Origin: Cellulomonas humilata
Lineage (GTDB): Bacteria > Actinomycetota > Actinomycetes > Actinomycetales > Cellulomonadaceae
Length of the DNA: 64,000 bases
Assembly (NCBI RefSeq): GCF_013359775.1
Contig: NZ_JABMCI010000070.1
Span: 186,001 to 250,000 of the forward strand
Direction: 5' to 3'
Positions 42,426-50,490 of the stretch are shown one piece after another; the stretch's first letter is position 1, and each line of letters starts with the position of its first letter. Below the pieces are notes generated by a model. The model saw nothing but the letters and a program-made list of their open reading frames with translations. It searched no databases and was not told where the DNA came from. The translations under genes were made by a program, and so were the position numbers.

Positions 42426-43663
42426 GGCGACGTCACCACCACGCCCTCGCGCAGGAGGCGCCGGACGACGACGAGCGCGCTGGCCAGGTCGAGCCCGGGC
42501 AGGGACCCGACGGCCACCGGGTCACCGGTGCGCAGGGCACGGATCGCGTCCGCGGCCTCGACTGGGAGGGACAGCACGGTGCCGCGGGCGGTGATCCGGA
42601 CGCGGTCGCCCACGGTCTCGACCCGACCACCGAGCGAGGGCCGCCACCGGACGCACGTCGCCTCCGTCAGGCGGGTGATCGCGGACAGGGTGGCCAGCGG
42701 CGCCACGGGCTCCGGACGGGTGTCGCGGCCGAACCGGGCTCCGAGCCGACGAGCGGAGAGCTCCGCGGGATCGGGGGTCGACGTGAGCGCGCGGACCAGG
42801 TCGGCGACGGTCTCCTCGACGACTGCCCGGAGCTGGTCCGGGTCGGACACGTCGACGCCCAGGGGCAGGGACGCGCGCAACGACGCGGTGTCGCCGACGA
42901 GGCTGAGCAGCGTGTCGACGACGTCGGCACGCGTGTAGGCCGCCATGCCGACGGTCAGGTGGATGGACGTGTCACCCAGGGCCTTCGCGGAGTGGATCCA
43001 GCCGCGGGGGAGGTAGAGGGCGTCGCCGGGCCGGAGCACCTGGTCGATGACGGGCTCCCCGCGGCCGGCGTCGGCGACCGCGGCCTTGTGGTCCGTCCAC
43101 ACCTGGTCCTTCAGCGGGTCCGGGTGGACGGGCGCGTGGATGACCCAGTGCTTCTCGTTGGACACCTGGAGGACGAACACGTCGTGGGTGTCGTAGTGCG
43201 GCGAGAACCCCTGCGACGACGGGGGCGTGACGTACGCGTTGACCTGCGCCGGGTGACCGAGCTCCTCGACCAGCCGCCGCGTGAAGTCGACCAGGGGCGG
43301 CCACATCCGGTGCAGGCCCTGGAGCACGATCGTCGCGCCCGCGGCGAACTCGGCGAGCACCTTGTCGCTGGAGACCTGGTCGGACACCTCGGCGCCGAAC
43401 CCGCCGGAGGACGTGAACCGTTCCGGTGCGAGCACGCTGCCCTCGTGGGCCAGCCGGACGAACGGCGTCCGCAGGCCGCGCCGGCCGACGAGCTCGTCCA
43501 CGGCGGCAGGGGAGAACAGGTCCGCGAAGTCGTCGTTCGCCGCCGACAGCAGGGGCGCGCGCCCCCAGTGCTCGCGGGCGAACACCTCCGTCGGCACGTT
43601 GATGCAGCGCGAGAGCGCGGACCGGAGGACCGGTCCGCGCTCCGTCAGTGCGTCGTTCGGCAC
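42422..43663 (-). CDS. JmjC/cupin-4 family Fe(II)/2-oxoglutarate protein hydroxylase
   Basis: This 413-aa protein has a GTG start that overlaps the peptide gene stop (TAGTG). The Fe(II) ligands are His156, Asp158 (SPHYDTHD) and distal His224 (RGWIHSA). Lys171 (NEKHW) fits 2-oxoglutarate binding. A C-terminal winged-helix region follows from about residue 290. This matches the ribosomal-oxygenase group (bacterial YcfD/RoxA, human MINA53 and NO66), which hydroxylate Arg or His in ribosomal proteins. The immediate overlap with an 81-aa repeat peptide containing three HD and NP motifs suggests the peptide, rather than a ribosomal protein, is the substrate. That step is inferred. Confidence 0.88.
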   Translation of the reverse strand: MPNDALTERGPVLRSALSRCINVPTEVFAREHWGRAPLLSAANDDFADLFSPAAVDELVGRRGLRTPFVRLAHEGSVLAPERFTSSGGFGAEVSDQVSSDKVLAEFAAGATIVLQGLHRMWPPLVDFTRRLVEELGHPAQVNAYVTPPSSQGFSPHYDTHDVFVLQVSNEKHWVIHAPVHPDPLKDQVWTDHKAAVADAGRGEPVIDQVLRPGDALYLPRGWIHSAKALGDTSIHLTVGMAAYTRADVVDTLLSLVGDTASLRASLPLGVDVSDPDQLRAVVEETVADLVRALTSTPDPAELSARRLGARFGRDTRPEPVAPLATLSAITRLTEATCVRWRPSLGGRVETVGDRVRITARGTVLSLPVEAADAIRALRTGDPVAVGSLPGLDLASALVVVRRLLREGVVVTSP

Positions 43664-43908
43664 TACGCCGAGCCGTCCGCCCCGCCGTCGTGTCCACCGG
43701 GGTTGGCACCGCCGTCGGCCACACCCTCGCCCGCGGAGCCGTCGGCACCGCCGTCGTGCCCGTCGGGGTTGGCGCCACCGTCCGCGGTGCCCTCGCCGGC
43801 CGAGCCGTCCGCGCCGCCGTCGTGCCCGCCGGGGTTCGCGCCGCCGTCCGCCACGCCCTCGCCTGCGGGTGCCGGCTCGCTGGTGATGTCGTCGTCGTTG
43901 ATGCTCAT
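43663..43908 (-). CDS. 81-aa repeat peptide, candidate precursor for the JmjC oxygenase
   Basis: The ATG has GAGGGAG 6 bp upstream. A 15-residue leader-like start (MSINDDDITSEPAPA) is followed by exactly three 22-residue repeats with no tail. Each repeat reads GEG-(V/T)-ADGGANP-(G/D)-GHDGGADGSA. The composition is almost only Gly, Ala, Asp, with one Asn, one Pro, one His and one Glu per repeat; there is no Lys, Arg or Cys in the repeats and no signal peptide. The stop overlaps the JmjC gene start. This looks like a ribosomally synthesised precursor with repeated core units. No family is recognised. An alternative is a flexible acidic accessory protein. Confidence 0.75.
   Translation of the reverse strand: MSINDDDITSEPAPAGEGVADGGANPGGHDGGADGSAGEGTADGGANPDGHDGGADGSAGEGVADGGANPGGHDGGADGSA
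43666..43863 (-). repeat. Three exact-length 66-bp direct repeats in the peptide gene
   Basis: Units are 43798-43863, 43732-43797 and 43666-43731 (first to third in the protein). Units 1 and 3 encode identical peptides; unit 2 differs by Thr for Val and Asp for Gly. Codons differ at several third positions, so the repeats are not fresh duplications and the peptide sequence seems to be under selection. Confidence 0.85.
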
Positions 43909-43967
43909 GGACACTCCCTCGTCTCGCAGCCGTGCAGCGGCGTCGCCGCCTTCGCGAGCGTATGCGC

Positions 43968-43997
43968 TTGACGAGCGGGGCGCCGCAGGAGCACTCT
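43968..43997 (+). promoter_or_regulatory. Possible promoter of the ArsR-SRPBCC operon
   Basis: TTGACG at 43968-43973 is a fair -35 box, and CACTCT at 43992-43997 is a weak -10 at 18-bp spacing. It lies immediately before the duplicated ArsR-type operator. Weak evidence. Confidence 0.25.
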
Positions 43998-43998
43998 T

Positions 43999-44027
43999 CA
44001 ACCAAGAGGTTGCACAACCGAGAGGTT
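43999..44027. promoter_or_regulatory. Duplicated operator CAACCNAGAGGTT upstream of the ArsR gene
   Basis: Two 13-bp copies, CAACCAAGAGGTT (43999-44011) and CAACCGAGAGGTT (44015-44027), are separated by 3 bp. Each is itself an inverted repeat AACC-N4-GGTT. They lie just before the ArsR GTG start and downstream of a TTGACG -35-like box, a standard position for autorepression. Because the region is divergent, the peptide operon on the other strand could also be affected. Confidence 0.65.
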
Positions 44028-44033
44028 TCACAG

Positions 44034-44378
44034 GTGGATCCGCTGAGCGCGACATTCGCGGCCCTCGCTGATCCGACCCGCCGAGCGATCCTCGCCCGGC
44101 TGGCCGACGGTGAGGCGACCGTGGCCGAGTTGGCGGAACCGTTCGACATGACCACGCAGGCTGTCTCCAAGCACCTCCGGGTGCTCGAGGAGGCCGGCCT
44201 GATCACCCGGGGCAGGCGCGCGCAGTGGCGGCCGAGCCGGCTCCGCGAGGACGCGCTGGACGACGCCACCGACTGGCTCGAGCACCACCGGGCGGCGTTC
44301 CGGCAGCGCTTCGACGCCCTGGACCGCGAGATCGCCGCACTTCGCAAGGACGAGGGGAACCACGATGGGAACCACTGA
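44034..44378 (+). CDS. ArsR family regulator
   Basis: This 114-aa protein has a GTG start with GAGAGGT upstream. The winged helix contains ATFAALADPTRRAIL and MTTQAVSKHLRVLEEAGLI. No metal-binding CxC motif is seen, which matches the subgroup paired with SRPBCC (AHSA1-like) genes. It overlaps the following SRPBCC gene by 14 bp. It probably autoregulates through the paired boxes upstream. Confidence 0.92.
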   Translation: MDPLSATFAALADPTRRAILARLADGEATVAELAEPFDMTTQAVSKHLRVLEEAGLITRGRRAQWRPSRLREDALDDATDWLEHHRAAFRQRFDALDREIAALRKDEGNHDGNH

Positions 44379-44838
44379 GCTGATCGTCGAGCCCGGCCGG
44401 CAGGACGTCGTCGTCGTGCACGACTTCGAGGCGCCGCCCGAGGTGGCTTTCCGGGCGTACACGGACCCGGAGCTGATGCCGCGCTGGAAGGGGTCGGAGC
44501 GGTTCGCGGTCGTCGTCGACGAGCACGACCTGCGGGTCGGCGGGCGGTGGCGGCTGGTGATGACCCGCGCCGACGGTACCGAGTACCCGATGCGCGGGGT
44601 CTTCCACGAGGTCACCGCGCCGCACCGCCTCGTGTCGACCTGCGAGTTCGAGCCCGGCGGACCGGGTGCCCTGCAGCTGGTCGTCGAGACGTTCGAGCCC
44701 ACGCCGACCGGGTCCCGCCTGACGTCGGTGTCGCTCTTCGCCTCGGTCGAGGACCGCGACGGCTGGGTGCCGTCCGGTGGGCTCGAGTCCGGGACGCGCG
44801 CGTCGATGGGGATGCTCGACGAGGTGCTGGCGTCATGA
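44365..44838 (+). CDS. SRPBCC (AHSA1/START-like) protein 1
   Basis: This 157-aa protein has the helix-grip fold pattern of AHSA1-type proteins (VVHDFEAPPEVAFRAYTDPELMPRW, GGRWRLVM, GVFHEVTAPHRLV). The cavity probably binds a hydrophobic ligand; no enzyme activity is known for the group. It is in the ArsR operon, and its stop overlaps the second SRPBCC gene start (ATGA). Confidence 0.88.
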   Translation: MGTTELIVEPGRQDVVVVHDFEAPPEVAFRAYTDPELMPRWKGSERFAVVVDEHDLRVGGRWRLVMTRADGTEYPMRGVFHEVTAPHRLVSTCEFEPGGPGALQLVVETFEPTPTGSRLTSVSLFASVEDRDGWVPSGGLESGTRASMGMLDEVLAS

Positions 44839-45284
44839 CCGACCTCGAGGTGCAGCGGGCGTTCGACGCCCCGGCCGGCGCGCTCTGGGCGGCCTGGACG
44901 GAGTCCGACGTCGTGCGCAGGTGGTGGGGACCGCAGGGGTTCACGTGCCCGGTCGCCCGGATGGACGTGCGGGTGGGCGGGATCTCGCTCGTGGCCATGC
45001 GCACGCCCGACGGGGTCGACCTCTGGAACACGTGGACCTACACCCGCATCGTCGACGGCGAGCGGCTGGAGTTCGTCAACGGGTTCAGCGATGCCGACGG
45101 TGGCTCCTACGACCCGCAGGACCTCGGCTTTCCGCCCGGCATCCCGCGCGAGGTGCCGCACGTCGTCACCGTGCGCGACGGGCTCATGACGATCGTGGAG
45201 CGCGGGTACGCCGACGCGCAGACCGCCGAGCTGTCCCGGCAGGGCCTGGAGTCGTCGCTCGAGAAGCTGGCCGCGACGTTCTAG
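44835..45284 (+). CDS. SRPBCC (AHSA1/START-like) protein 2
   Basis: This 149-aa protein is a second helix-grip protein (VQRAFDAPAGALWAAWTESDVVRRWWGP, DVRVGG, NTWTYTRIVDGERLEFV). It is only distantly similar to protein 1. It is coupled by ATGA overlap and is the last gene of the ArsR operon. Its stop overlaps the convergent 44-aa ORF by 2-3 bp. Confidence 0.88.
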   Translation: MTDLEVQRAFDAPAGALWAAWTESDVVRRWWGPQGFTCPVARMDVRVGGISLVAMRTPDGVDLWNTWTYTRIVDGERLEFVNGFSDADGGSYDPQDLGFPPGIPREVPHVVTVRDGLMTIVERGYADAQTAELSRQGLESSLEKLAATF

Positions 45285-45415
45285 GGGTGCTGTGCGCGCA
45301 GCGCGACGGCGATGCGCTCGACGAGCTCGGCTCGCCGCAGCGCCTCGGCGACCTCGGTCAGGATCGGGCGGACCTCGTCGGGGAACGTCGCGATGTACTC
45401 GTCGGTCGTCGTCAT
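45281..45415 (-). CDS. 44-aa DUF1801-like protein, probably truncated
   Basis: The ATG lies 1 bp after the DUF4287 stop. The protein begins MTTTDEYIATFPDEVRPILTEV, which closely matches the start of DUF1801 proteins (usually over 100 aa). It then stops after a helical tail (VERIAVALRAQHP). DUF4287 and DUF1801 genes often occur together, which supports it being a real remnant. The catalytic or ligand-binding part of the domain is missing. Confidence 0.5.
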   Translation of the reverse strand: MTTTDEYIATFPDEVRPILTEVAEALRRAELVERIAVALRAQHP

Positions 45416-45416
45416 G

Positions 45417-45707
45417 TCAGGTCGGCTTCGTCGCCTTGCCGTCGAGCCACAGCTTCTCGGACTCGTCGCGGTGCACGCTGTCCGTGCCGACGTGCTTGGT
45501 GCTGATGGTCGGGCCCTTCGAGATGACGTGCCACAGCGCCATGGCGTGCCCGCGACCGAGGCCGTAGTCCTCCGCCAGCCACGTCACCACGCCGCCGGCC
45601 TTGGCGCCCGGCGCGTCGAGGCCCTTCTCGTGCGCGATCGCCACCAGCTGCCGCGGCGTGAGACCGGTCTTGTCCTCGATGGTGTCCAGGTAGGCCTGGA
45701 ACGACAT
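45417..45707 (-). CDS. DUF4287 protein
   Basis: This 96-aa protein begins MSFQAYLDTIEDKTGLTPRQL and has the typical WLAEDYGLGRGHAMALWHVI core of DUF4287. It is small and alpha-helical, with no known biochemical role. It is followed closely by the truncated DUF1801-like ORF. The 229 bp between it and the GH87 gene contain no other gene and presumably hold the GH87 promoter; no clear -35/-10 pair was seen there. Confidence 0.85.
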   Translation of the reverse strand: MSFQAYLDTIEDKTGLTPRQLVAIAHEKGLDAPGAKAGGVVTWLAEDYGLGRGHAMALWHVISKGPTISTKHVGTDSVHRDESEKLWLDGKATKPT

Positions 45708-45936
45708 GGGCGTCCCCTCTCTCTCGTGGAGAACCTAGCGTGACCCGGTGACACGCGCCCTTGACGGGATGCGCGAGATGTTCGTAATGTCGCACCTCAC
45801 TACTGCAAGAACGCGACAACAGAATGCACAAAGCCGTGCATCCCGGTCGCGATGAACCGCACTCATCTCGCCGTCCGCTCTCCACACCCCTCACGGGGTC
45901 GACCCCTGCAATGACGCAGGGAGAACGAGGACGTCC

Positions 45937-48900
45937 ATGAGAACTCGGTTGAAGCACGCGATCGTGGCCGGTGCCACGATCGCGCTCGTCGCGCCCCTGG
46001 GCGTCGCGCTCGTGGCACAGGGTGCGTCCGCCGCCCCCGTGCTGCTCTCTGCGGGCAAGCCCGCCACCGCCAGCAGCTCGAACCAGACCTACGTCGCCGG
46101 CAACGTCACCGACGGGAACCAGGCCAGCTACTGGGAGTCGGTGAACAACGCGTTCCCGCAGTGGGTCCAGGTGGACCTCGGCGCCGCCGCGACGGTCACC
46201 GACGTCACCCTCAAGATCCCCGGCGGCTGGGGCGCCCGGAACGAGACAGTCACGCTCCAGGGCTCGACCGACGGGTCCAGCTTCACGACGCTCAAGGCGT
46301 CCGCGTCCTACGCGTTCACCGGCGGCAACAGCGTCGCCGTCGACGTGACCGACACCAGCGCCCGCTACGTGCGCGCCGCCGTGAGCGCCAACACCGGCTG
46401 GCCCGCCGCGCAGCTGTCCGAGGTCGAGGTGTACGGCACCTCGTCGACACCGCCGGTCGACCCGCCCGAGGGCAGCAACCTCGCACAGGGCCGCCCGATC
46501 ACCGCGACCTCCGTGCAGCAGACGTACGTCGCCGGCAACGCGGTCGACGGCTCCACCGCCACCTACTGGGAGGGTGCGCCGGGTGCGTATCCGTCGAACC
46601 TCACGGTGTCGCTGGCCGCGCAGTCCACGCTGACCGGCGTCGTCGTCAAGCTCAACCCCGACGCCGCCTGGAGCACCCGGACGCAGACGTTCGCGGTCGA
46701 GGGCCGCACGGGCAGCGGCTCGTGGAGCACCCTCAAGGCTTCCGCGGCCTACGCGTTCAGCCCGTCGTCCGGGAACACCGTGACCGTCCCGGTCACCGGG
46801 TCCGCGACGGACGTCCGCCTCGTGTTCACCGCGAACACCGGCTCGTCCAACGCCCAGGTCGCCGAGCTGCAGGTGTTCGGCAGCACAACGCCGGTGCCCA
46901 CAAGCCCTGACCTCCAGGTCGCGCTGACGACGAACCCGATCACGGTGACGCCGACGCAGGCGATCTCCGTCGGCGCCACGGTCCGGAACTCCGGGACAGC
47001 CGGCTCGGCCGCCACCACGGCCGTCGTCGCGATCGGTGGCACGACCGTCGGCACGATGAACGTCCCGGCGCTCGCGGCCGGTGCGCAGACCACGGTCACC
47101 GTGAACGCGGGCACCCGGGCCACCGGCACCTACCCGCTCACGGTCACGGTCGACCCGGCGAACACTGTCGCCGAGTCCGACGAGACCAACAACACGGCGA
47201 CCGGCTCGGTCGTCGTGTCCTCCGGACCGGAGCCCACCGCCGCAGACCTCCAGGTCAGCCTCACGGGTACCTCGCCCGCCAGCCCGACCCCCACGGACGT
47301 CATCACCGTCACCGGCACCGCGCGCAACACCGGCACGGCCGGCTCGGCCGCGACGACCGTCGCGCTCACCCTGAACGGCACCGCCGTCGGCTCCGCGAAC
47401 GTCGGGGCGCTCGCCGCCGGTGCGCAGCAGAACGTGTCCGTCAGCATCGGCACCCGGGCCGCCGGCACCTACGCGCTCGTCGCCACGATCGACCCGGCCG
47501 GGTCGATCGCCGAGTCGAACGAGAGCAACAACAGCGCCACGGCATCCCTCGTGGTGAACACGCCGGGTGGCACAGGAGAGGACCTCGCCGCCGGACGGAC
47601 CGCGACGGCATCGTCGACCGAGTTCTCGTTCGTCGCCGGGAACGCGGTCGACGCCGATCCGACCACCTACTGGGAGGGCGCGGGCGGTGCGTACCCGAGC
47701 TGGCTGGCCGTGAACCTGGCGTCGCAGTCGACCCTCCAGCAGGTGGTCGTCGGCGTACCGCCGGTGGCTGCCTGGGGTGCGCGCACGCAGACGTTCTCGA
47801 TCGAGGGCCGCGTCGGCACCGGGGCATGGAGCACGCTCAAGGCGTCGGCCGCCTACGCCTTCGCGCCGGCGTCGGGCAACAAGGTGACGATCCCGGTGAG
47901 CGGCTCGGCCACCGACGTCCGCCTCGCCTTCACCGCCAACACGGGTGCCGGCAACGGGCAGGTCTCGGTGCTCCAGGTGGTCGGCATCCCCGCCCCCAAC
48001 CCGGACCTCACGGTCACCGCGGTCACGGCCAGCCCGGCCGCACCCGTCGAGACCGCGGCGATCACGCTCGCCGCGACCGTGCGGAACGGCGGCAACCTGG
48101 CGTCGGCCGCGACGACCGTGGACCTCACGGTCGACGGGGCTCGCGTGGACTCGGTCGCCGTGCCCGCGCTCGCGGCCGGACAGTCGACGACCGTCTCCAA
48201 GGCCATCGGCACCCGGCCCGCCGGGTCGTACACGATCGGCGCGGTCGTCGACCCCGCCAACACGGTCGTCGAGCAGAACGACGCCAACAACGCGTTCAGC
48301 AACCCGACCAAGGTGGTCGTCACCGAGGCGCCCGGCCCTGACCTGCAGGTCCTCGCCATCGCCTCCAACCCGGCCAACCCCGCGGTCGGCTCGTCGGTGT
48401 CGTTCACCGTCACCGTGAAGAACCGCGGCTCGTCGGCGGCCGCCGCCTCCACCACGCGGCTGGCAGTCGGCACCACCACCCTGAACGGCACGACCGGATC
48501 CCTGGCCTCGGGCGCCACGGCGGTCGTCCCGATCAGCGGCACGTGGACCGCGGTCACCGGCGGGGCCACGCTGACCGCCACGGCCGACGCGACGAACGCC
48601 GTCGCGGAGACCAACGAGGCCAACAACACGCTCGCCCAGTCGATCGTCGTGGGACGCGGGGCGGCCGTCCCGTACACGTCCTACGAGGCCGAGGCCGGCA
48701 CCTACACCGGCACCCTGGTCGAGGCGGACGCACTGCGGACGTTCGGGCACACCAACGTCGGGACCGAGTCCTCGGGCCGCAAGTCGGTGCGCCTGACCGC
48801 GCAGGGGCAGTACGTGCAGTTCACGTCGACCAACGCCACCAACTCGATCGTGATCCGGAACTCCATCCCGGACGCGGCAGGCGGCGGCGGCCAGGAGGCG

Positions 48901-50400
48901 ACGATCAGCCTGTACGCCAACGGCACGTTCGTGCAGAAGGTCACGCTCAGCAGCCGGCACAGCTGGCTCTACGGGACGTCGGACCAGCCCGAGGGCCTCA
49001 CCAACACCCCGGGCGGCGACGCCCGCCGGCTGTTCGACGAGTCCCACGCTCTGCTCGCGCAGTCCTACCCGGCCGGCACCACGTTCCGGCTCCAGCGCGA
49101 CGCCGGCGACACCGCGGCGTTCTACGTCCTCGACCTGATCGACCTCGAGCAGGTGGCGCCCGCGCTGCCCAAGCCCGCGGAGTGCACCTCGATCACGGCC
49201 TACGGGGCGGTCCCGAACGACGGCGTCGACGACACCGCTGCCCTCCAGGCGGCCGTGACGGCCGACCAGAACGGCCAGATCAGCTGCGTCTGGATCCCCG
49301 AGGGCCAGTGGCGGCAGGAGAAGAAGATCCTCACCGACGACCCGCTGAACCGCGGCACGTACAACCAGGTGGGCATCTCGAACGTGACGATCCGCGGGGC
49401 GGGCATGTGGCGCTCGCAGCTGTACTCGCTGATCGAGCCGCAGGACGCCAACACCCTCAACCACCCGCACGAGGGCAACTTCGGGTTCGACATCGACAAG
49501 AACACCCAGATCTCCGACATCGCCATCTTCGGCTCCGGCCGGATCCGCGGCGGCGACGGGAACGACGAGGGCGGCGTCGGCCTCAACGGCCGGTTCGGTG
49601 CCGGCACCGCGATCAGCAACGTGTGGATCGAGCACGCCAACGTGGGTGCCTGGGTGGGCCGCGACTACGACAACATCCCCGAGCTCTGGGGCCCCGCCGA
49701 CGGGTTGCAGTTCACGGGCATGCGCATCCGCAACACCTACGCCGACGGGATCAACTTCTCCAACGGCACGCGGAGCTCGAGGGTGTTCAACTCCTCGTTC
49801 CGCACCACCGGCGACGACTCGCTGGCCATCTGGGCCAACCCGTACGTCAAGGACCGGAACCTCGACAACGCCCGCGACAACCACTTCGTGAACAACACGA
49901 TCCAGCTGCCGTGGCGCGCCAACGGGATCGCCATCTACGGCGGCTCCGACCAGTCGATCGAGAACAACCTCGTCTACGACACCATGAACTACCCGGGCAT
50001 CATGCTGGCGACCGACCACAGCCCCCTGCCCTTCGGCGGGACCACGCTGATCGCCAACAACGGGCTCTACCGGACCGGCGGCACGTTCTGGAACGAGGAC
50101 CAGGAGTTCGGGGCCATCACCCTGTTCCCCTCCACGCTCCCGATCACCGGCGTCACCATCCGGGACACCGACATCGACGACTCCACCTATGACGGCATCC
50201 AGTTCAAGAACGGTGGCGGCGCCATGCCCGACGTCCGGATCACGAACGTGCGGATCACGAACTCCCGCAACGGGGCCGGCATCCTCGCGATGAGCGGGGT
50301 GAGCGGCAACGCGATCCTGTCCAACGTGACGTTCGCCGGGAACGCCGACGGGGACGTGGTCCGGCAGCCCGGGTCGCAGTTCACGATCACCGGCAGCTGA
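45937..50400 (+). CDS. Secreted multimodular GH87 alpha-1,3-glucanase
   Basis: This 1,487-aa protein has a signal peptide (cleavage near ASA-AP, residue 32). Modules in order: discoidin (33-170), discoidin (about 180-315), CARDB (325-430), CARDB (435-540), discoidin (545-685), CARDB (690-795), CARDB (800-905), CBM6/35-like (about 910-1075) and a beta-helix catalytic domain (1080-1487). Predicted catalytic residues are Asp1270 (YADGIN), Asp1293 and Asp1294 (TGDDSLA). The 23/24-residue spacing equals that of characterised GH87 alpha-1,3-glucanases. It would digest fungal cell-wall or dental-type alpha-1,3-glucan (mutan). It is monocistronic with a strong terminator. Confidence 0.88.
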   Translation: MRTRLKHAIVAGATIALVAPLGVALVAQGASAAPVLLSAGKPATASSSNQTYVAGNVTDGNQASYWESVNNAFPQWVQVDLGAAATVTDVTLKIPGGWGARNETVTLQGSTDGSSFTTLKASASYAFTGGNSVAVDVTDTSARYVRAAVSANTGWPAAQLSEVEVYGTSSTPPVDPPEGSNLAQGRPITATSVQQTYVAGNAVDGSTATYWEGAPGAYPSNLTVSLAAQSTLTGVVVKLNPDAAWSTRTQTFAVEGRTGSGSWSTLKASAAYAFSPSSGNTVTVPVTGSATDVRLVFTANTGSSNAQVAELQVFGSTTPVPTSPDLQVALTTNPITVTPTQAISVGATVRNSGTAGSAATTAVVAIGGTTVGTMNVPALAAGAQTTVTVNAGTRATGTYPLTVTVDPANTVAESDETNNTATGSVVVSSGPEPTAADLQVSLTGTSPASPTPTDVITVTGTARNTGTAGSAATTVALTLNGTAVGSANVGALAAGAQQNVSVSIGTRAAGTYALVATIDPAGSIAESNESNNSATASLVVNTPGGTGEDLAAGRTATASSTEFSFVAGNAVDADPTTYWEGAGGAYPSWLAVNLASQSTLQQVVVGVPPVAAWGARTQTFSIEGRVGTGAWSTLKASAAYAFAPASGNKVTIPVSGSATDVRLAFTANTGAGNGQVSVLQVVGIPAPNPDLTVTAVTASPAAPVETAAITLAATVRNGGNLASAATTVDLTVDGARVDSVAVPALAAGQSTTVSKAIGTRPAGSYTIGAVVDPANTVVEQNDANNAFSNPTKVVVTEAPGPDLQVLAIASNPANPAVGSSVSFTVTVKNRGSSAAAASTTRLAVGTTTLNGTTGSLASGATAVVPISGTWTAVTGGATLTATADATNAVAETNEANNTLAQSIVVGRGAAVPYTSYEAEAGTYTGTLVEADALRTFGHTNVGTESSGRKSVRLTAQGQYVQFTSTNATNSIVIRNSIPDAAGGGGQEATISLYANGTFVQKVTLSSRHSWLYGTSDQPEGLTNTPGGDARRLFDESHALLAQSYPAGTTFRLQRDAGDTAAFYVLDLIDLEQVAPALPKPAECTSITAYGAVPNDGVDDTAALQAAVTADQNGQISCVWIPEGQWRQEKKILTDDPLNRGTYNQVGISNVTIRGAGMWRSQLYSLIEPQDANTLNHPHEGNFGFDIDKNTQISDIAIFGSGRIRGGDGNDEGGVGLNGRFGAGTAISNVWIEHANVGAWVGRDYDNIPELWGPADGLQFTGMRIRNTYADGINFSNGTRSSRVFNSSFRTTGDDSLAIWANPYVKDRNLDNARDNHFVNNTIQLPWRANGIAIYGGSDQSIENNLVYDTMNYPGIMLATDHSPLPFGGTTLIANNGLYRTGGTFWNEDQEFGAITLFPSTLPITGVTIRDTDIDDSTYDGIQFKNGGGAMPDVRITNVRITNSRNGAGILAMSGVSGNAILSNVTFAGNADGDVVRQPGSQFTITGS

Positions 50401-50406
50401 GCACGC

Positions 50407-50442
50407 ACCTGAGGGCCCTCGGTCAGCCGAGGGCCCTCAGGT
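50407..50442. terminator. Strong terminator hairpin after GH87
   Basis: A perfect 16-bp inverted repeat (50407-50422 and 50427-50442) has a 4-nt loop, 6 bp after the GH87 stop. There is no T-run. It also lies downstream of the convergent DUF1905 gene, so it may serve both strands. Confidence 0.85.
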
Positions 50443-50490
50443 ACGCCACGATGTCGGCGGGGGAGCTCGAGCAGCAGGCGCGAGCCCGGT

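Noticed and set aside
43666..43863. 66-bp repeats as a CRISPR-like array
   Set aside because: The repeats are contiguous with no spacers and keep a reading frame with a ribosome site; no cas genes are present.
45412..50019. A 1,535-codon minus-strand frame opposite the GH87 gene
   Set aside because: It is an antisense shadow of repeated discoidin/CARDB modules; the plus frame has the signal peptide and catalytic residues.
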